From Siphlonurus alternatus (taxonomy: Eukaryota; Arthropoda; Insecta; Ephemeroptera; Siphlonuridae), in contig OX463779.1 in assembly GCA_949825025.1 (NCBI GenBank), positions 45,529,284 through 45,593,283 on the forward strand: a stretch of 64,000 bases of DNA, given 5' to 3'. The notes under the pieces are model-generated. The model was not told where the DNA came from. It was given only the letters and a program-made list of their open reading frames with translations, and ran no database searches. Below are positions 13,180 to 28,295 of this stretch, piece after piece; within the stretch, counting starts at the first letter, position 1; every line of letters starts with the position of its first letter. A program made the translations under genes and the position numbers.

Positions 13180-13410
13180 ATTTGATGATATGACGTCATG
13201 AAAACAAAGTTGTGGGGAGACGAGTGTACGAGGGCAAGTTTAGTTGCTGCGGTCCCCCTTCCCTTTCTCCCTGCTGCCTCTTGAGCGCGCAATAATTGGA
13301 CTGAGGGAACGCGACGGCAGCAGCCCTTGTGGGCCCTGCCAACCGAGATGAGCGTTAATTAGTGGAACAATGAGTGTAGTAGCAGGCAGGCAGCGGAGAA
13401 TTAAACCTGG
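13180..13410. promoter_or_regulatory. GC-rich non-repeat block, possible regulatory region
   Basis: Starts with the CRE octamer TGACGTCA (13191-13198), then a complex, non-repetitive GC-rich stretch (gctgctgcctcttgagcgcg, ggacggcag-type). No open frame of note. Position fits the upstream region of the exon proposed at 12720-12965. Confidence 0.3.
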
Positions 13411-13664
13411 CAGCAATAATCTTATATTGTATACACCATTAAATGCTGCTGTATATTATATCCTTTTAATGTTATATTTAATAAATTAACATGATAATTA
13501 TAATTTATATTAATCATGTTAATAAGTGATTAACGATTAATCTTATTGTCAGTTACTGCCAGAGTCAAAAATATTTTTTTATGACGGAATGGAATGAAAT
13601 TTTTTTTAAAAAATTGAGAATGTTCTAAAATTTAATCGCTTATGGTTTAAATAAATTCAATCTG

Positions 13665-13870
13665 GCAGTTTTCTCACTACAGCTTCATTTCCGGTTTCCA
13701 TCCATGAGGCCAATGTTAAACTTCTACCTCAGTTTTCACAAAACTGATTAGAAAGATTCATTTCAAAATTTGTATGCCACCTATTGATGGTGAGTTCAAA
13801 TTCCCTTGCAAGTCTTGTTGCATTGCGGCGCTACGATTACGAGAACTCAATCAACAAATTCATCCTTAGT
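13665..13870 (+). repeat. Dispersed repeat family X, copy 1
   Basis: Shares gaggccaatgttaaacttct, ctacctcagttttc and caaaatttgtatgccaccta with the reverse complement of 32565-32772. Both copies can be read as FKICMPPIDGEF in one frame, so the source may once have been coding. Unidentified. Confidence 0.65.
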
Positions 13871-14278
13871 AAAAAATGTAAAATTGCTGTATTCTCACGT
13901 AGATTATGCTTGTTGACAGGTGTATCATATGTTGTTTCTGAAATGCAACACTAACTGTGTAGAGAAATTCTCAAGTCAAAGTCCCAGGGTGCGGATTATC
14001 AACTGGAAACAAGATCGGTGGCACGCTCCTTCGATAACGATGCGATTCTGCATCGAGTGTCACACGAACAACACTAATGGTCTGTCTGCTGTCTCTGCCA
14101 ACTGACGCCCAATGCTCTCCGACACTATTATATCTTCATTCCAGCGCCCCTACAGACAATTGTAGACTATTTATAAATAAAATGTGTACAATATCATGCA
14201 ATAGGTTTATGTTTCTTAGTTTTTTCCACCATAGTTTTCAAATAATGTACTGTACAACCTGAATGAAAAGTTGTTATT

Positions 14279-14563
14279 GCAGAAATGAATGGAGGGTAAC
14301 AAATTAAGCTACTCACATTTTTTCAGATTTTTTTTTTTTTTTTTCAAATAATAAAATTATTGAATGTGTGAAAGTGCGGCCACGCCCCCTGGAGGCGTCA
14401 ATTAGGCCCTATCCTTTTTATTAAGGATTCAAGGGGGCTAATTTAACTTAGACAACTTTAGATAATTATTTAAAAATAGTTCAAGGACTAAAAAAAAATC
14501 TCAAAAAATTCAGAAGAGCATATATATAAGTTGGTACCATCGCTTTTCATTTCTGCAATAAAA
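14279..14563. mobile_element. Diverged foldback related to family C2
   Basis: Left arm ttgcagaaatgaatggaggg and ttttttcagattttttt; right arm aaaaaatctcaaaaaattca and catttctgcaa. The centre differs from C2 and holds a GC-rich gcggccacgccccctggagg. A CRE octamer lies outside at 14762. Confidence 0.55.
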
Positions 14564-17500
14564 TTTTCATGCAGATTGTCCATTGTTAAAATAAAATTAT
14601 GAAAAGTAATAAAAAGATTCCTGTAATTTTGAAAATTGACTCATCAAAAGAAGGGGTCGAAAAATACAAGTGAATTTTGTGATTTTGTAGTAAAGCATCG
14701 TGCCTAAAATCATAAAATGGAGATTTAAAAAGGTCACGTGACGTGGAGGCTCCATTCCTTATGACGTCATTAGACTGTTTGGTCAAACAAACGATCAACT
14801 ATGTATAATTTGTAAGCCAATCACGTTGCTATGGAAACAAAATCTAATTAACAAGCAACAATTTAATTGATTAACTAGCGTGATATAGTAATTATGTGAT
14901 CTTGTTAAACTTCATTTTATGCATTTTCCAGTATTTAAAAAAATTGCATAATATACACAGGTAGGTGCATTTTTTATCTCTTCTTTCAATTGAGTTAATA
15001 GAAAATTATGTTCAGGAATCTCATTATAATCGTATTAAAAAAATGCTATTATAGAAGTACATTATTAATTTTGTAGACAATACATTATAAATTAATTTAA
15101 TGACTACCTTTCATTATTAAGACAAATGTCTATACTTTTATACAAAATTAAATACAACATTATTAATGACAATTAAGTAGTATACCTTTTTTAATTTTTT
15201 TAGATGAATTTACTGCTCTAATAAATATATAATATGCATTTCTGTAATATATACATCAAGAGTTGTTTTTTTTTTTTTTTGTAAAATGTAAAATGTAAAA
15301 CCTTTTCAACATTGCGTATTCAGAATAATTTTTTTTACATTGCAGTAAAATTTGTAAAAATTACGCCTTCCAACGAATTTAAAAGTGAAAAGAAAAGTGT
15401 AGCTTCTTCTCCACAAAATAACGAAATGGGCCACTCATGTCAGCACATGTTAGAATCAATGTTTGTCTGTGCTTAGCAAGACGGATAATTCAATTTTATT
15501 ATTAAAAATCTACGTCATTTTGTAAATGGTACTGTGGGTGTCTAGACCAAAAACTTTAGAAATGAAGAATTGGATTAATTTTGCCAACTTTTTTGCGTCT
15601 TTCGCTTGGCGACTAAACGAGGGCGTGGTTCACAGCTCGACCCCGCCCCCATCCCCTTTCTCCCAACCCCCTAGAACCACTTTTTCACTTTTAATTAATC
15701 TAATCTCGCGCATTATTCTGCGTGCAGCCAGCTTTTACCTCTTTGAGTAAAAAAAAAAAAAAAAAAAACAATGTCATAGAGTACTGAATCTTAATTTCAT
15801 ATGTCTACTGTAAAATTTATGGTACTTAATTAAATTTTAATTTCACTTTGTTAAACTAAGTATATTTCATGAGTAAAAAAAACTTATATATGTGTATAAT
15901 AAAACTCATAAAATAACGTCGTTATATTTAATATTATATCTAGGTAGGAAAGTTGGTATTTAGCAACAGAGAGATTAAAGTGAATTGTAGTGCTAATTAT
16001 TATAAAATGCATTAACGTTTGTAATGATATAAACATTATAAAGAAGAAATATTACCACATTTTTTACCCCCCTTTCTAAAATTTTAATACTTTAAACTAA
16101 TAATATATTTTTGACGGTACTATATAATGCTACAACTAAACGCAATATAATTGAAACTAATTACTTTAACTTAATTATTCTTTTTTTAAATTATTTCGTT
16201 TACTCATAAACTAATGTAATTAATTTCCATTCTCTAAAAAAAATAATGTTGATTTGGCTTATTGTACTTTAATCCACGAACTATGTTTATTTTTTCTTAT
16301 GGTTTTTCCCATGTAAATGTCTAATAATTTATATTTTCGTTCATATCTCTTGCATGGAGATTCAATTAGATTCAGGTACCAAGAAATTTGAGAGAAAGCG
16401 ACTGAAAAATGTAGCTTACACTGCAGGATGCTGTGCCGCACAACACGCATGCTAGAGGCGTTGCATACTTTAAGAAGCTGCAGGCGTTGTTTAAAATGTC
16501 GGCCATTAACTTACATTTAAAAATCTATACAATCCACAATCTTTTTATGCATTTCTAGTATATAATATATTTATTTACATTGTATGATTCATTGCACTGA
16601 TGCAATTTATTCAGTTTTATTGTATGAAAATTGAAAATAGAATGCTTTTTAAATAGTTTACATATACTATTCTTTTTATCAAACAAAGAATTTTTATTTC
16701 AAGTGGTGCGTTTGAGAGTTCATAGAATTTTGATGTAAACACAATTATTATGGTTTAATCAAAAATGGTTTCATCAAAAGTGTGAAAAATCAAAACATGT
16801 TAAAAAAAAAAACTGAATTCAACAAAACATATTTAGCAAAACTGATTTAAGATCAATTAACTGGTTAGACGGACTAGGGCTAGGGGACATCCTAGGAATT
16901 TGAATTTGTGGCTACCATAACGTCCTGACTGCCTCTAGGTATATATATACACATATTATATATGTAAACAATATTTCATAATTTATTTTCCTTTGTTAAT
17001 TGTTCTATAAAAAAAAAGAACTTCAAAAATTAACTATTAATTATCTTTTACTGTCTATTAACGTGAAAATTCATTTGACCTTTCATAAACTATGTTTAAT
17101 AATATAAACCTGTATAATATACATACCTCGTAATATTACATTCCACTATCATGATAATAATAACCAACTTTATATTACATAGTGTTGATGGTCATAATTA
17201 CAAAAGCTACTTGAAATATGGCACTCTCAGTTATGTGATAACGTACATGTACATAATTCACACTGCTGCATGGCCGTCTCCTCATTATGAGAAAGCTTTG
17301 AGTAATTACTTAGCTGCGCATTGCTAGCCTAACATCGCAATTTCAGTCAATATGATTAGCAGATGTAAGCGAATACCTTGGTAATAAACGTAATTAAAAT
17401 TACATCTTATTAATAAATTAAATTATTACTTAACATTTATTAATTAATTTACTATAGTGGTACTAATATTTTTAGTAGTAATTACTCTAAAAGTAATTAT

Positions 17501-18101
17501 ATAATTTTAAATAAAACACATGATTATGTGTACAATTTTAATTATTTTTTTATATTTTAAATTTTATCTGTCAAAAAATATCCCTTTTTTCATTATTCTT
17601 TACCATATATAGTTAAATTAAGATCTTCAAAATATCTTAGCAATTAAAAAATATCCATTGAAATGTATTATAATTACTGGAATTAATTTTAAGCTGAAAA
17701 GGTTATATTATAAAATGTATAAAAATGAGATTATCAAAGAATAAACTAGAATATTATCTATAATACACTACAGTTATAAAACATTAAAAATAGAAGAAAT
17801 ATACTTATTATATACTGTATATTATTAATCATTTATCAATCTGTATTTACTTTGCAATAATTAATAATTCTTATTAGGTTTACTTACTAATACAGTGCAA
17901 TTATGCTTCTCTAGAAATCACATGCACCCTATGTACAACAACTAAGTCCTCATCCAATTTCCGGTCGGTCACCGCGCTCATGAAGAGATTTCCGGCCTTA
18001 GTCCGTCGCCTCAAGTTCACAACAACAAGAGGGTGGGACGTTCTATCGAGAACAAGTCGGTTAAATGCTGTGGGTACGCTGAGTGTTGAGATAACATGTT
18101 C
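14564..18101. other. Non-coding, strongly AT-rich interval
   Basis: Contains TGACGTCA at 14762-14769, long T and A runs, and a unique GC-richer block at 17935-18060. No gene or clear repeat otherwise. Confidence 0.5.
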
Positions 18102-18105
18102 TTAA

Positions 18106-18456
18106 GGTAGAGATAACACGCCCATTGTTGATAAAAAAAAAATCCCATTCATGAAAATTATGAAAAAAAAATGAATTTTCTCCTTTGCATACCTTATCAG
18201 TAGGTAAAATATCAGGTATACAAAAACGAGCTAGTTTTCGAGTTATTAATTTTTAAAGTTGGCTAATTTAACAAGGAAGTTTCATTTCTCCATGCTAAAT
18301 TAGAGAACTTTAAAAATTAATAACTTGAAAACTAGCTCATTTTTGTATACCTAATATTTTACCTACTGATAAGGTATGTAAAGGAGAACATTTTAAATTT
18401 TTTTCATAATTTTCATGAATGGGATTTTTTTTAACATTGGGCGTATTATCTCTACC
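18106..18456. mobile_element. TTAA-flanked foldback MITE, family T, copy 1
   Basis: Inverted arms begin GGTAGAGATAACACGCCC and end GGGCGTATTATCTCTACC, flanked by TTAA (18102-18105 and 18457-18460). The internal stem ATCAGTAGGTAAAATATCAG pairs with a matching right arm. Copies at 23154-23421 and 33631-33951 share ends and stem. Confidence 0.88.
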
Positions 18457-18570
18457 TTAAAACCTCAATTAATATCTTATAATTACAATATTAACACATC
18501 CATGGATAAATTAAGTATAATATAATTCTCGTGATTCACACTAAATATGCAAAGATATTAGGACATTAAG

Positions 18571-19076
18571 TTTTTTTGTTGTTTTACAAGGATACACCCC
18601 TATAAGCTTGGAGCTCAAGGCGGGGTAATGGGTAGGGATAAGGTATAAGTATAGGGAAAAGATGGTGGCCACGGCCTGTTACGCGTCCCAGCATTCTCTG
18701 AAAAGAAACTGAGAGAACCGTGGAAAACCTCAATCAGGACGGACACCTCTTACACTTTTTATCAATGTAACAAAGTGATGTCCAAAGCCTGGGGAACCAC
18801 ACACAAGTGCATTACTACACTGGTTGGAAAGCGAAACGAATTTATCCTAGGGAGGAAGCAACGTAATTTTTACTTGAAATGGTCACCCATCCATGCACAC
18901 TTAATTGTCACCTTGGAAAATTTTCCAACTTGCAGCCTTGTTAATCACCACGTCCCATATTATTCTTACGGGACATGGCGATTAACAAGGCTGTAAAGAG
19001 AAATTTTCCGAGGCGATGACTGTACTAACCACGCTCGACGTAGCTTGACTTCGGTGATCTAACGAGAACCGGTCAA
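18571..19076 (-). mobile_element. 5S-derived SINE, copy B, interrupted by a foldback element
   Basis: Full-length minus-strand copy with tail (tacaaggatacacccc) at 18585-18600, the body and the 5S head (gctcgacgtagcttgac, aacgagaaccggtca) at 19033-19075. A 114-bp hairpin (18907-19020) splits it between the C-box and the A-box-like part of the head, so the hairpin inserted after the SINE. Confidence 0.85.
18907..19020. mobile_element. Small foldback MITE inserted in SINE copy B
   Basis: Inverted arms: GTCACCTTGGAAAATTTTCC at the left, and AAATTTTCCGAGGCGATGAC at the right. Inner arms GCAGCCTTGTTAATCACC and GGCGATTAACAAGGCTG pair as well. A sister copy is at about 46743-46848. The order of events is clear: SINE first, hairpin second. 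No clear target duplication was seen. Confidence 0.75.
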
Positions 19077-20179
19077 TCTCCTACTTACCTACTTGAATGA
19101 CGTATCTTGGACTGCTCACACATCATATAAGCATCAGCAAATGTCGCTAGCACCTCTCTTGGGATTTCTCCCACATGATGTGGGTGGGTGCCTAATTAAG
19201 GAAATTGCCCAGATCACATTCAGCTATAAAGTAATTGCTATTATCTATCTCATACCAGTGCGGAGTGTAATCACCACTAATGAGAATACGAGTACGTCAC
19301 TGTGTGACTATGTCATGTCTCATATATATATACCTCCATCCTTACTTAGCAAAGAGAGAAGAGTGTTATATATATTATATAGTTATACTGAAGTGAAAAT
19401 GTATTTAATGTGATAAACGTGTTTGGGTGCTTTTAAAACCCTTTATATTCTTATTTTTTGAAACATCACACAAAAACACAACGATCCTCTTGTATATTTT
19501 ACATTAAACAATTAGAAACCTAATTTAAAATTAATGAAAACTTTTTAACTAAATAAACTTATACATCAACAAATATATAACATTGTAAATCCTTAAATAG
19601 TTTTTTTTTTTAAAAAAAGAGGTACAAAAAGAGTAGGTATTTTTTTACTTCTCTCACGTAACTAATTATTTAGAAAGGTACTATATATATATACTAACAT
19701 TGTTTCTTATATAAATAAAATGTAACAGCACTCGTTCTTATAGGTTTATCGTGTTTCTATATTACTATGTGTGTGGTGTGTTAAAATATTTATTTTCTAC
19801 AAAACGATGAAAGCGACAGCTAAGATGTTCCATTGCAACCCTCTAGCTACTACTGCAGTCGGTCGAGGGGTATAGTAGTGGTGGGCATTTACCACTCTAT
19901 CATACTAAAATGTTTCAACCTTTTCAACTTTTTTAGTATATATAAGAAAAAGGGATCAGGCAAAGAGAGAGAGAGAGAGAGAGAAAGTGCTAGGGATAAA
20001 CTTAACGTTAAACCTTAAAAAGTATATATACCACCACTTGTCAGAATCTTCTTTATATCTATATACTCATACTAACTTTAATCCCTTATGATTTTTGTCT
20101 ACTTTTTTTATATTCTTTTATATATATTTTATATACAGCACACCTAACATTGGTATAAAAAAATAGAAAGATATTATAG
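19077..20179. other. Non-coding interval
   Basis: AT-rich, with a 106-codon frame at 19093-19413 that has no recognisable domain and starts in the SINE flank. I treat it as chance. Confidence 0.5.
19960..19986. repeat. Short (GA)n tract
   Basis: About 12 GA units within AT-rich DNA. Confidence 0.85.
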
Positions 20180-20384
<205 letters not shown>

Positions 20385-20805
20385 GATGAGGAGGTACCAT
20401 CAGTTGAGTATAGCCATTAACGTAATGCACTCGGGCGGGTCGGGGAGCTGATTAATATTGTATTTCTTGTGGGCCGCTCCAGTAGCAGCCATATGATGCG
20501 GCCAGCAGTATATCGTGGTATATATTTATACCCAGCACCTTGACTGATAGTAGCTGTACGTTGGTCCTCACTAGGTCCGTCTAGTGCTGATACCACCACA
20601 TACCCTCATCCTCTTGCATGACGCACTTCACGAGATGAGATCCCCGTTGGATGTCCCTACTGAACGTGCAATATTACAGCAGCACTCCACTTTCTATATA
20701 AAACATGTGACAAATGATTTACTAACTAAAACACTTAAACTTTGCCTTCCTTATTTTTTTAGTGTTATATAAATAATTAGGTGTATATTGTATAAAATAG
20801 AGGAT

Positions 20806-21180
20806 GAGCGTGGTGCAGTGTATTGACCGGTTCTCGTTAGATCACTGAAGTCAAGCTACGTCGAGCGTAGTTGTTACTTGGATGGGTGACCCTCCCTGCA
20901 TGCATGGGGTAAATTTGCCTCGCTTTCTACCCAGTGCAGTGATGCATTTGTGTGTAGTTCCCCAGGTTTTGGATATCGCTGGGCTTGGTCCATTGAGAAA
21001 AAGTAGAGGTGCATGTCCATTCTGACTGAGGGTTTTCACGGTTCCCTCAGTCTCACCTTAGCAAAAAGCTGGGACGCCTAACTAAACAGACCGTGGCCAC
21101 CATCCTTTCCCTATAACCTTACCCCTACCCATTACCCCGCCGCGAACTTTAAGCTCTTGGAGGTGTATCGAATCCCTTAA
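20806..21180 (+). mobile_element. 5S-derived SINE, full length, copy C
   Basis: The best-preserved head. GAGCGTGGTGCAGT starts it, then CCGGTTCTCGTTAGATCACT, GAAGTCAAGCTACGTCGAGC, and a near-perfect 5S C-box TTACTTGGATGGGTGACC. The body and 3' domain follow as in copy A; the tail is degraded. The TGGTGCAGTG at the start resembles a tRNA A-box (TRGYNNARNGG), so the head may be a tRNA/5S composite; that point is inference. Confidence 0.88.
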
Positions 21181-21489
21181 AATATATATATAATTATATA
21201 ATATATTTAATATTATACATTTCATACTATATATAGTAATATACGGGTCTTTCACCATACGTCACAAAACAATATGATGTCATAATTGTGTAGGCAAAAC
21301 ATTGTCAGCGGCATAGCAGATACGTGTTAAAGTTGGTCTCGAAATTAATTACTCCTGATTATTCGCATCATTTCTCGTAGAATTTTCTTTCATAAATGGT
21401 GACAAGAAGAACCAATGCTAGTGAAAAAAAATATTTGGCGACCAAAACTGTTATGAGAAAAGAGGTGTTGTGAGTTACGTTAACACGCA

Positions 21490-21655
21490 CAGCATAGGAT
21501 TTTATAGAATAGAATAGAATAGAATAATTTCTTTATTATAGGCGATGTTTGGCTCAGACTATTTTAGTCTGATATTTTAGGGTTTTCTGCCTACATTCCG
21601 AAGCTCTTCGGGCGGCTTTGGGCATCCCCGTGCTACCCAAAATGTAAACATGAAA
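21490..21655 (-). mobile_element. Possible 3' end of a truncated retroposon with pentamer tail
   Basis: Read on the minus strand, a moderately GC-rich segment ends in ataataaagaaat followed by four or more repeats of tattc/ttcta. This is the layout of a 5'-truncated LINE copy with a simple-repeat tail. No coding sequence remains, and no second copy was seen here. Confidence 0.4.
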
Positions 21656-21958
21656 TTCCCGTATATTTGATGATTTTGAAGTTCATATTAAAGTGAAAGG
21701 CATATGTATGTCATGTACCATATACGTATATTTGTTTTCGTATATTATAATCTATGTAAGCTGTATATAAAAAAACATATCTAGGGAATTTATATATATA
21801 TATTAATGATATTATTGCGAAGTGCTTCCACGAAAAAACATCCGCAGCATCATGAAAATATCCGAGTGTTTTCTACCGGAAATTTAGACTGATCGTTCCC
21901 TAAAGTTTCTACCGCATTGCACTATCATTTTCTTGTGCAGGATTTAATCAGAGTAATA

Positions 21959-23153
<1,195 letters not shown>

Positions 23154-23421
23154 GGGGAAGATATAACACGGCCAATTTAAAAAGAAAAAAAAATCCCACA
23201 CATGAAAATTATGAAAGAAAAAAAAATGTTCTCCTCTACATCCTCTATCAGTAACTAAAATATCAGGTATACAAATTCATAACTGAAAAACTAGCTCGAA
23301 TTTGTATACCTGATATTTTAGCTACTGATAGGGAATGTAGAGGAGAACATTTTATTGTTTTTTTTTTTTCATAATTTTCATGCGTGGGATATTTTTTAAC
23401 ATTGGGCGTGTTATCTTCCCC
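23154..23421. mobile_element. TTAA-flanked foldback MITE, family T, copy 2 (shorter loop)
   Basis: Ends GGGGAAGATATAACACGGCC and GTTATCTTCCCC. The right flank is TTAA (23422-23425); the left is TTAT, a one-base change. The loop found in copies 1 and 3 is partly deleted. Confidence 0.85.
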
Positions 23422-23425
23422 TTAA

Positions 23426-24906
<1,481 letters not shown>

Positions 24907-25129
24907 TATATATATAATAAAATAATAATAAAATTAACGCGGCAAATACTAATAATACTAATACTGTTTTACGACGATGATATAAATTTATAGAGATGTT
25001 ACATCAACAAACGTAAAAATGAAATGCATAAAAATATAGCACTTTTTTCTTATGGTAGAAGAGAAGCATGATGATTATATTAGTAAATATATAATGAATA
25101 AGTTGTATGTTACTTTCAAAACATCATAA

Positions 25130-25436
25130 TTAAGAGATTTAAGACATGATCGACATAATTATATATGCATGATCTTCCCGAGCTCCCGCAAAGTTCCTCT
25201 TATCTGGAACTTTCGGAACTTTGGAGCTCCCGCGAGCACAAACAATATTTAAACATTTTACCGGGTTTTTAAACTATTAAATAGATGGCCGTAGATGGCA
25301 GCACAAACTTAGAAACTTATTTTTGAACAGCTGACTAGAACGCGCGCTTGCGGCGCTTCACTATTTGTGTAAAGTGTATTTCAATTCTTTGTATTTATGT
25401 TAATTTTAATTTAATTTGTGCATAAAAAAACTTACC
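25130..25436 (+). promoter_or_regulatory. Upstream/5' UTR region of ANAPC4
   Basis: This is the roughly 300 bases before the ANAPC4 start. The stretch 25175-25250 is GC-richer than its surroundings and contains diverged inverted copies of GAGCTCCCGC and of GGAACTTT, so it could fold. A second GC-rich patch (gaacgcgcgcttgcggcgc) lies at 25338-25358, about 80 bases before the ATG, and could mark the transcription start. No clear TATA box was seen. The promoter role is inferred from position. Confidence 0.4.
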
Positions 25437-28295
25437 ATGACTTCCTCAAGTGCAATGAGGCTTTTGGAGGAACGCCACATCGCTACAGTAGTTGAATCTC
25501 TTGTTTGGTCTAATAAAATGGACCTGCTTGCACTCTCCAATGTCAGAGGTAAATTTCTCATCACTGATTTTATTTGTTGTTGCCATTCTTATAGATTAGT
25601 CTTTCAATTTTGACTTTTTTTTAATTAAATCTAAAACTTTAAAAGTCATTGGAAAGTTATTCTATATTTCTGTCTGCTTCATTTTACAGGAGAAGTGTCT
25701 CTTCATCGCCTTACCTGGCAGCGAGTTTGGTCACTACCGCCTCCAAAAGAGGCAGTGACTGTCAGAGCCATGGCTTGGCGACCAGATGGAAAGGTACTTG
25801 CAGTGGCTTACAGCAGTCAGGAAATCTCGCTGATAGATGTGGAAAACGCAGAGATCCTTCACAACACAAAGATAGACCAAGACATCTCGTGTCTGACGTG
25901 GGTGGAAGAGACCGTCTCTTCTATTGAAAAAGATGACAGTTTCAAAACGCAGCACAAGGTACAGTATGCATACTAATAAGCGATTTTCCCTTACAGAGAT
26001 CGCGGACATCTGTGAGTAGCGTTGCAACTTCTAGTATGATACCGCCAAAGTACATACAATGTAGAAACAAAAAAATGTATTGCGAAGATTGGGGGTAAAC
26101 TTTAAGAACCGGGAGTTAGGTACGAAAGAAGCTATCACTAGCACTGCTAAATTCCAAGGACTAGCAAAATAAAGAGAGCTACCTCGGGTGTTTTGTGACG
26201 TCATGCTGCCAAGTGATTGGTCGACTAAGTACAGAGAGACTTGCTAGAAGTTACTGTGTTACTCACAAGATGACAGTGATCTTAAAGGGAATACATATCG
26301 CTTATTTATTTTTTGTTGGTTGTAAACAATTTATTATAATTTATAAATTTGTTTTTATTTCAGGATCTTGCCAAGACTTTCCTCCCCAAGCTGCCATCTC
26401 TCTCACGTAGTTTTGGACCAATGAACAAGGGTAGCGAGGAAAATGCAGAAGACTCCAAGAAGGTTGGCGACCAATCCAGAGTTAATTTGCTACTAGTAGG
26501 TACACAAAGCGGCAGTGTTATGCTCAGTGTGTTTGGGCTCTTCCCTTGTGGCTTTGTGAACATGAGTGACCATGTCGGCGGACAGCCATGCCGTGTTCTC
26601 GGAGTTGACATCTCGCGAGGACTTGACGTCCTCGTCACAGTGGTAGCGGTAGAGGCCCCCACAGATAGTTCTGGATTCAACTTGGGAGTTGTGTTGCTAG
26701 GAACTCCTGTACTAGCAGCCCATACACAAGAACTGCAACTTCTTGCCAAGCAGCATGGTCATGTGGTTAGTCTATTGTCATACATGGCACAAACCATGGC
26801 ATCAATTACTGAGGCATGGGAGAACATTCTTATGGAAATGGACTCCAAGTTATCATCATATGCATCCACAGTGTCTGAAGGCTCCGTTTCAGCAGATTTT
26901 CTTGATTTATTGATGCTAGGAACACCAAGTGATGAACTTGAAATGTTTTTACTACAAGATCTTACAGAAAAAGGACTTAAAAAGCTTGGACATTCAATAG
27001 AATTAAGTTATTCTAATATTCAGAAACTTGTTCTCAAACATTTACAAGCTGTAGGTCAAAATATTCTGTATCATTTAGCAGAATTGAAAGGAATGGCTCA
27101 TTACACAGAAAATTTTGGAGCACTCGGACTTAGTGAAAGTTTAGTTATGAGTGCGATGACGGCAGCTGCAGCTTTCATGACGAAAGCCACCGAGGTTCAA
27201 CAAGTTATTGATAGCTCAATGAAGAACTACAAAGCTTTCTTCCGCTGGTTGTATGTAGCAATTCTGAGATTATCAGATGAAAGATTACCACCGGAAATAA
27301 CTAAAATTAGACAGCAAGATTTGACATTTATTGCTGAATTCCTTGAAAACTTTGATGGTATGGGTTCAAAGAAAGATGATGGCTCTGGTATACCAACGCA
27401 GCAAAAATCTCGTTTCAATCTTGAGCGTCTGGGTCAGTACTTGGTTGACGACGAGCTGAGTATTGTCGTAGATACGAGCCAGAGCGACTGGCACCGGTTT
27501 CTCAAGGAGGACAATGGGATTGCCGCTCAACCCTTAATCATCCCCCGCTTCCAGAAAATGTCTCTCGTACAACAACATAATTACTTGAAAAAGTCAATAG
27601 AGTCTGTTTTCAAAGAACCAGAAAATACAATTAAAACCAAATTCCAACCAATGAAAGCTATTCCATTCTTTCATACAAATGATCCTTCTAAAATAAAATT
27701 ATCATGTTTAACTAATTCTTCAGATCAAAAATTTTTACTTGCATTCTTAGAATCTGAAGTTACAAGTGATAGTTTTTATTTCTTACAATTTCCATTAAAT
27801 ATTAAAAATAATTCAGATGAGAAATCAAAATGTTCTAAATTTAAATTTCAAAACAAAGATGAAATTGCACACAAAGTATTAGATCTCCAATATTTCTCAG
27901 AAGATACTCTATCAGTATTACTTGAACAGAAGCAGGAGAATCGTACTGCTGTATTTGTGCAGTTCCCCACCAAACTTGCAGCTGAAAATACACAAGTGTT
28001 AGAGCCTGGTTCGCTGTGTGCTGCCTTGGCTGCGTCAGATGCGGTGGTTCTTCTTGAGCCCAATACCCTGAGGCCAATGGACAACATGGTGGCCTCGGCA
28101 TTTGCCGTCAGCGGGAGTCGGAAGGTGGCGGTGGTGCTGTCGGAGAGTCGTCGCAGAGTGCGTCTCTTTGAGATGGAAGTGGAGGAGGAGGAGGAGGACG
28201 AAGACGCCATGGATGCGACCACGACGACCAAGGACAGTGACACGAGCCAACCAGCTGATGTGTCTATTGACTCGGAACACAACAAGTCACTCTGA
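25437..28295 (+). CDS. ANAPC4: Anaphase-promoting complex subunit 4 (three exons, complete)
   Basis: Exons are 25437-25548, 25690-25958 and 26364-28295. The junctions are ag|GTAAAT...TACAG|g and AAG|GTACAG...TTCAG|GAT, phases 1 and 0, giving 770 aa (human is about 808). The start ATG at 25437 sits in taccATGa and precedes the conserved first WD-like blade. Residues 1 to about 130 form the N-terminal WD40-like region (LVWSNKMDLLALSNV, then AMAWRPDGKVLAVAY). The helical APC4 domain follows in exon 3 (EAWENILMEMDSKLSSY, GLKKLGHSIELSYSNIQKLV, QVIDSSMKNYKAFFRWLYVA). The C-terminus is acidic, as in the family (VRLFEMEVEEEEEDEDA). Known role of the family: APC/C platform scaffold that helps assemble the E3 ligase driving mitotic exit. 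The third exon carries most of the gene. A polyadenylation hexamer AATAAA lies at 28468, about 170 bases after the TGA. Identity is confident; the splice sites are inferred from sequence only. Confidence 0.96.

Noticed and set aside
20806..20900. Functional 5S rRNA gene
   Set aside because: Only an internal part of 5S is present, it is followed by a shared non-5S body and tail, and other copies show the same fusion, so it is a SINE.
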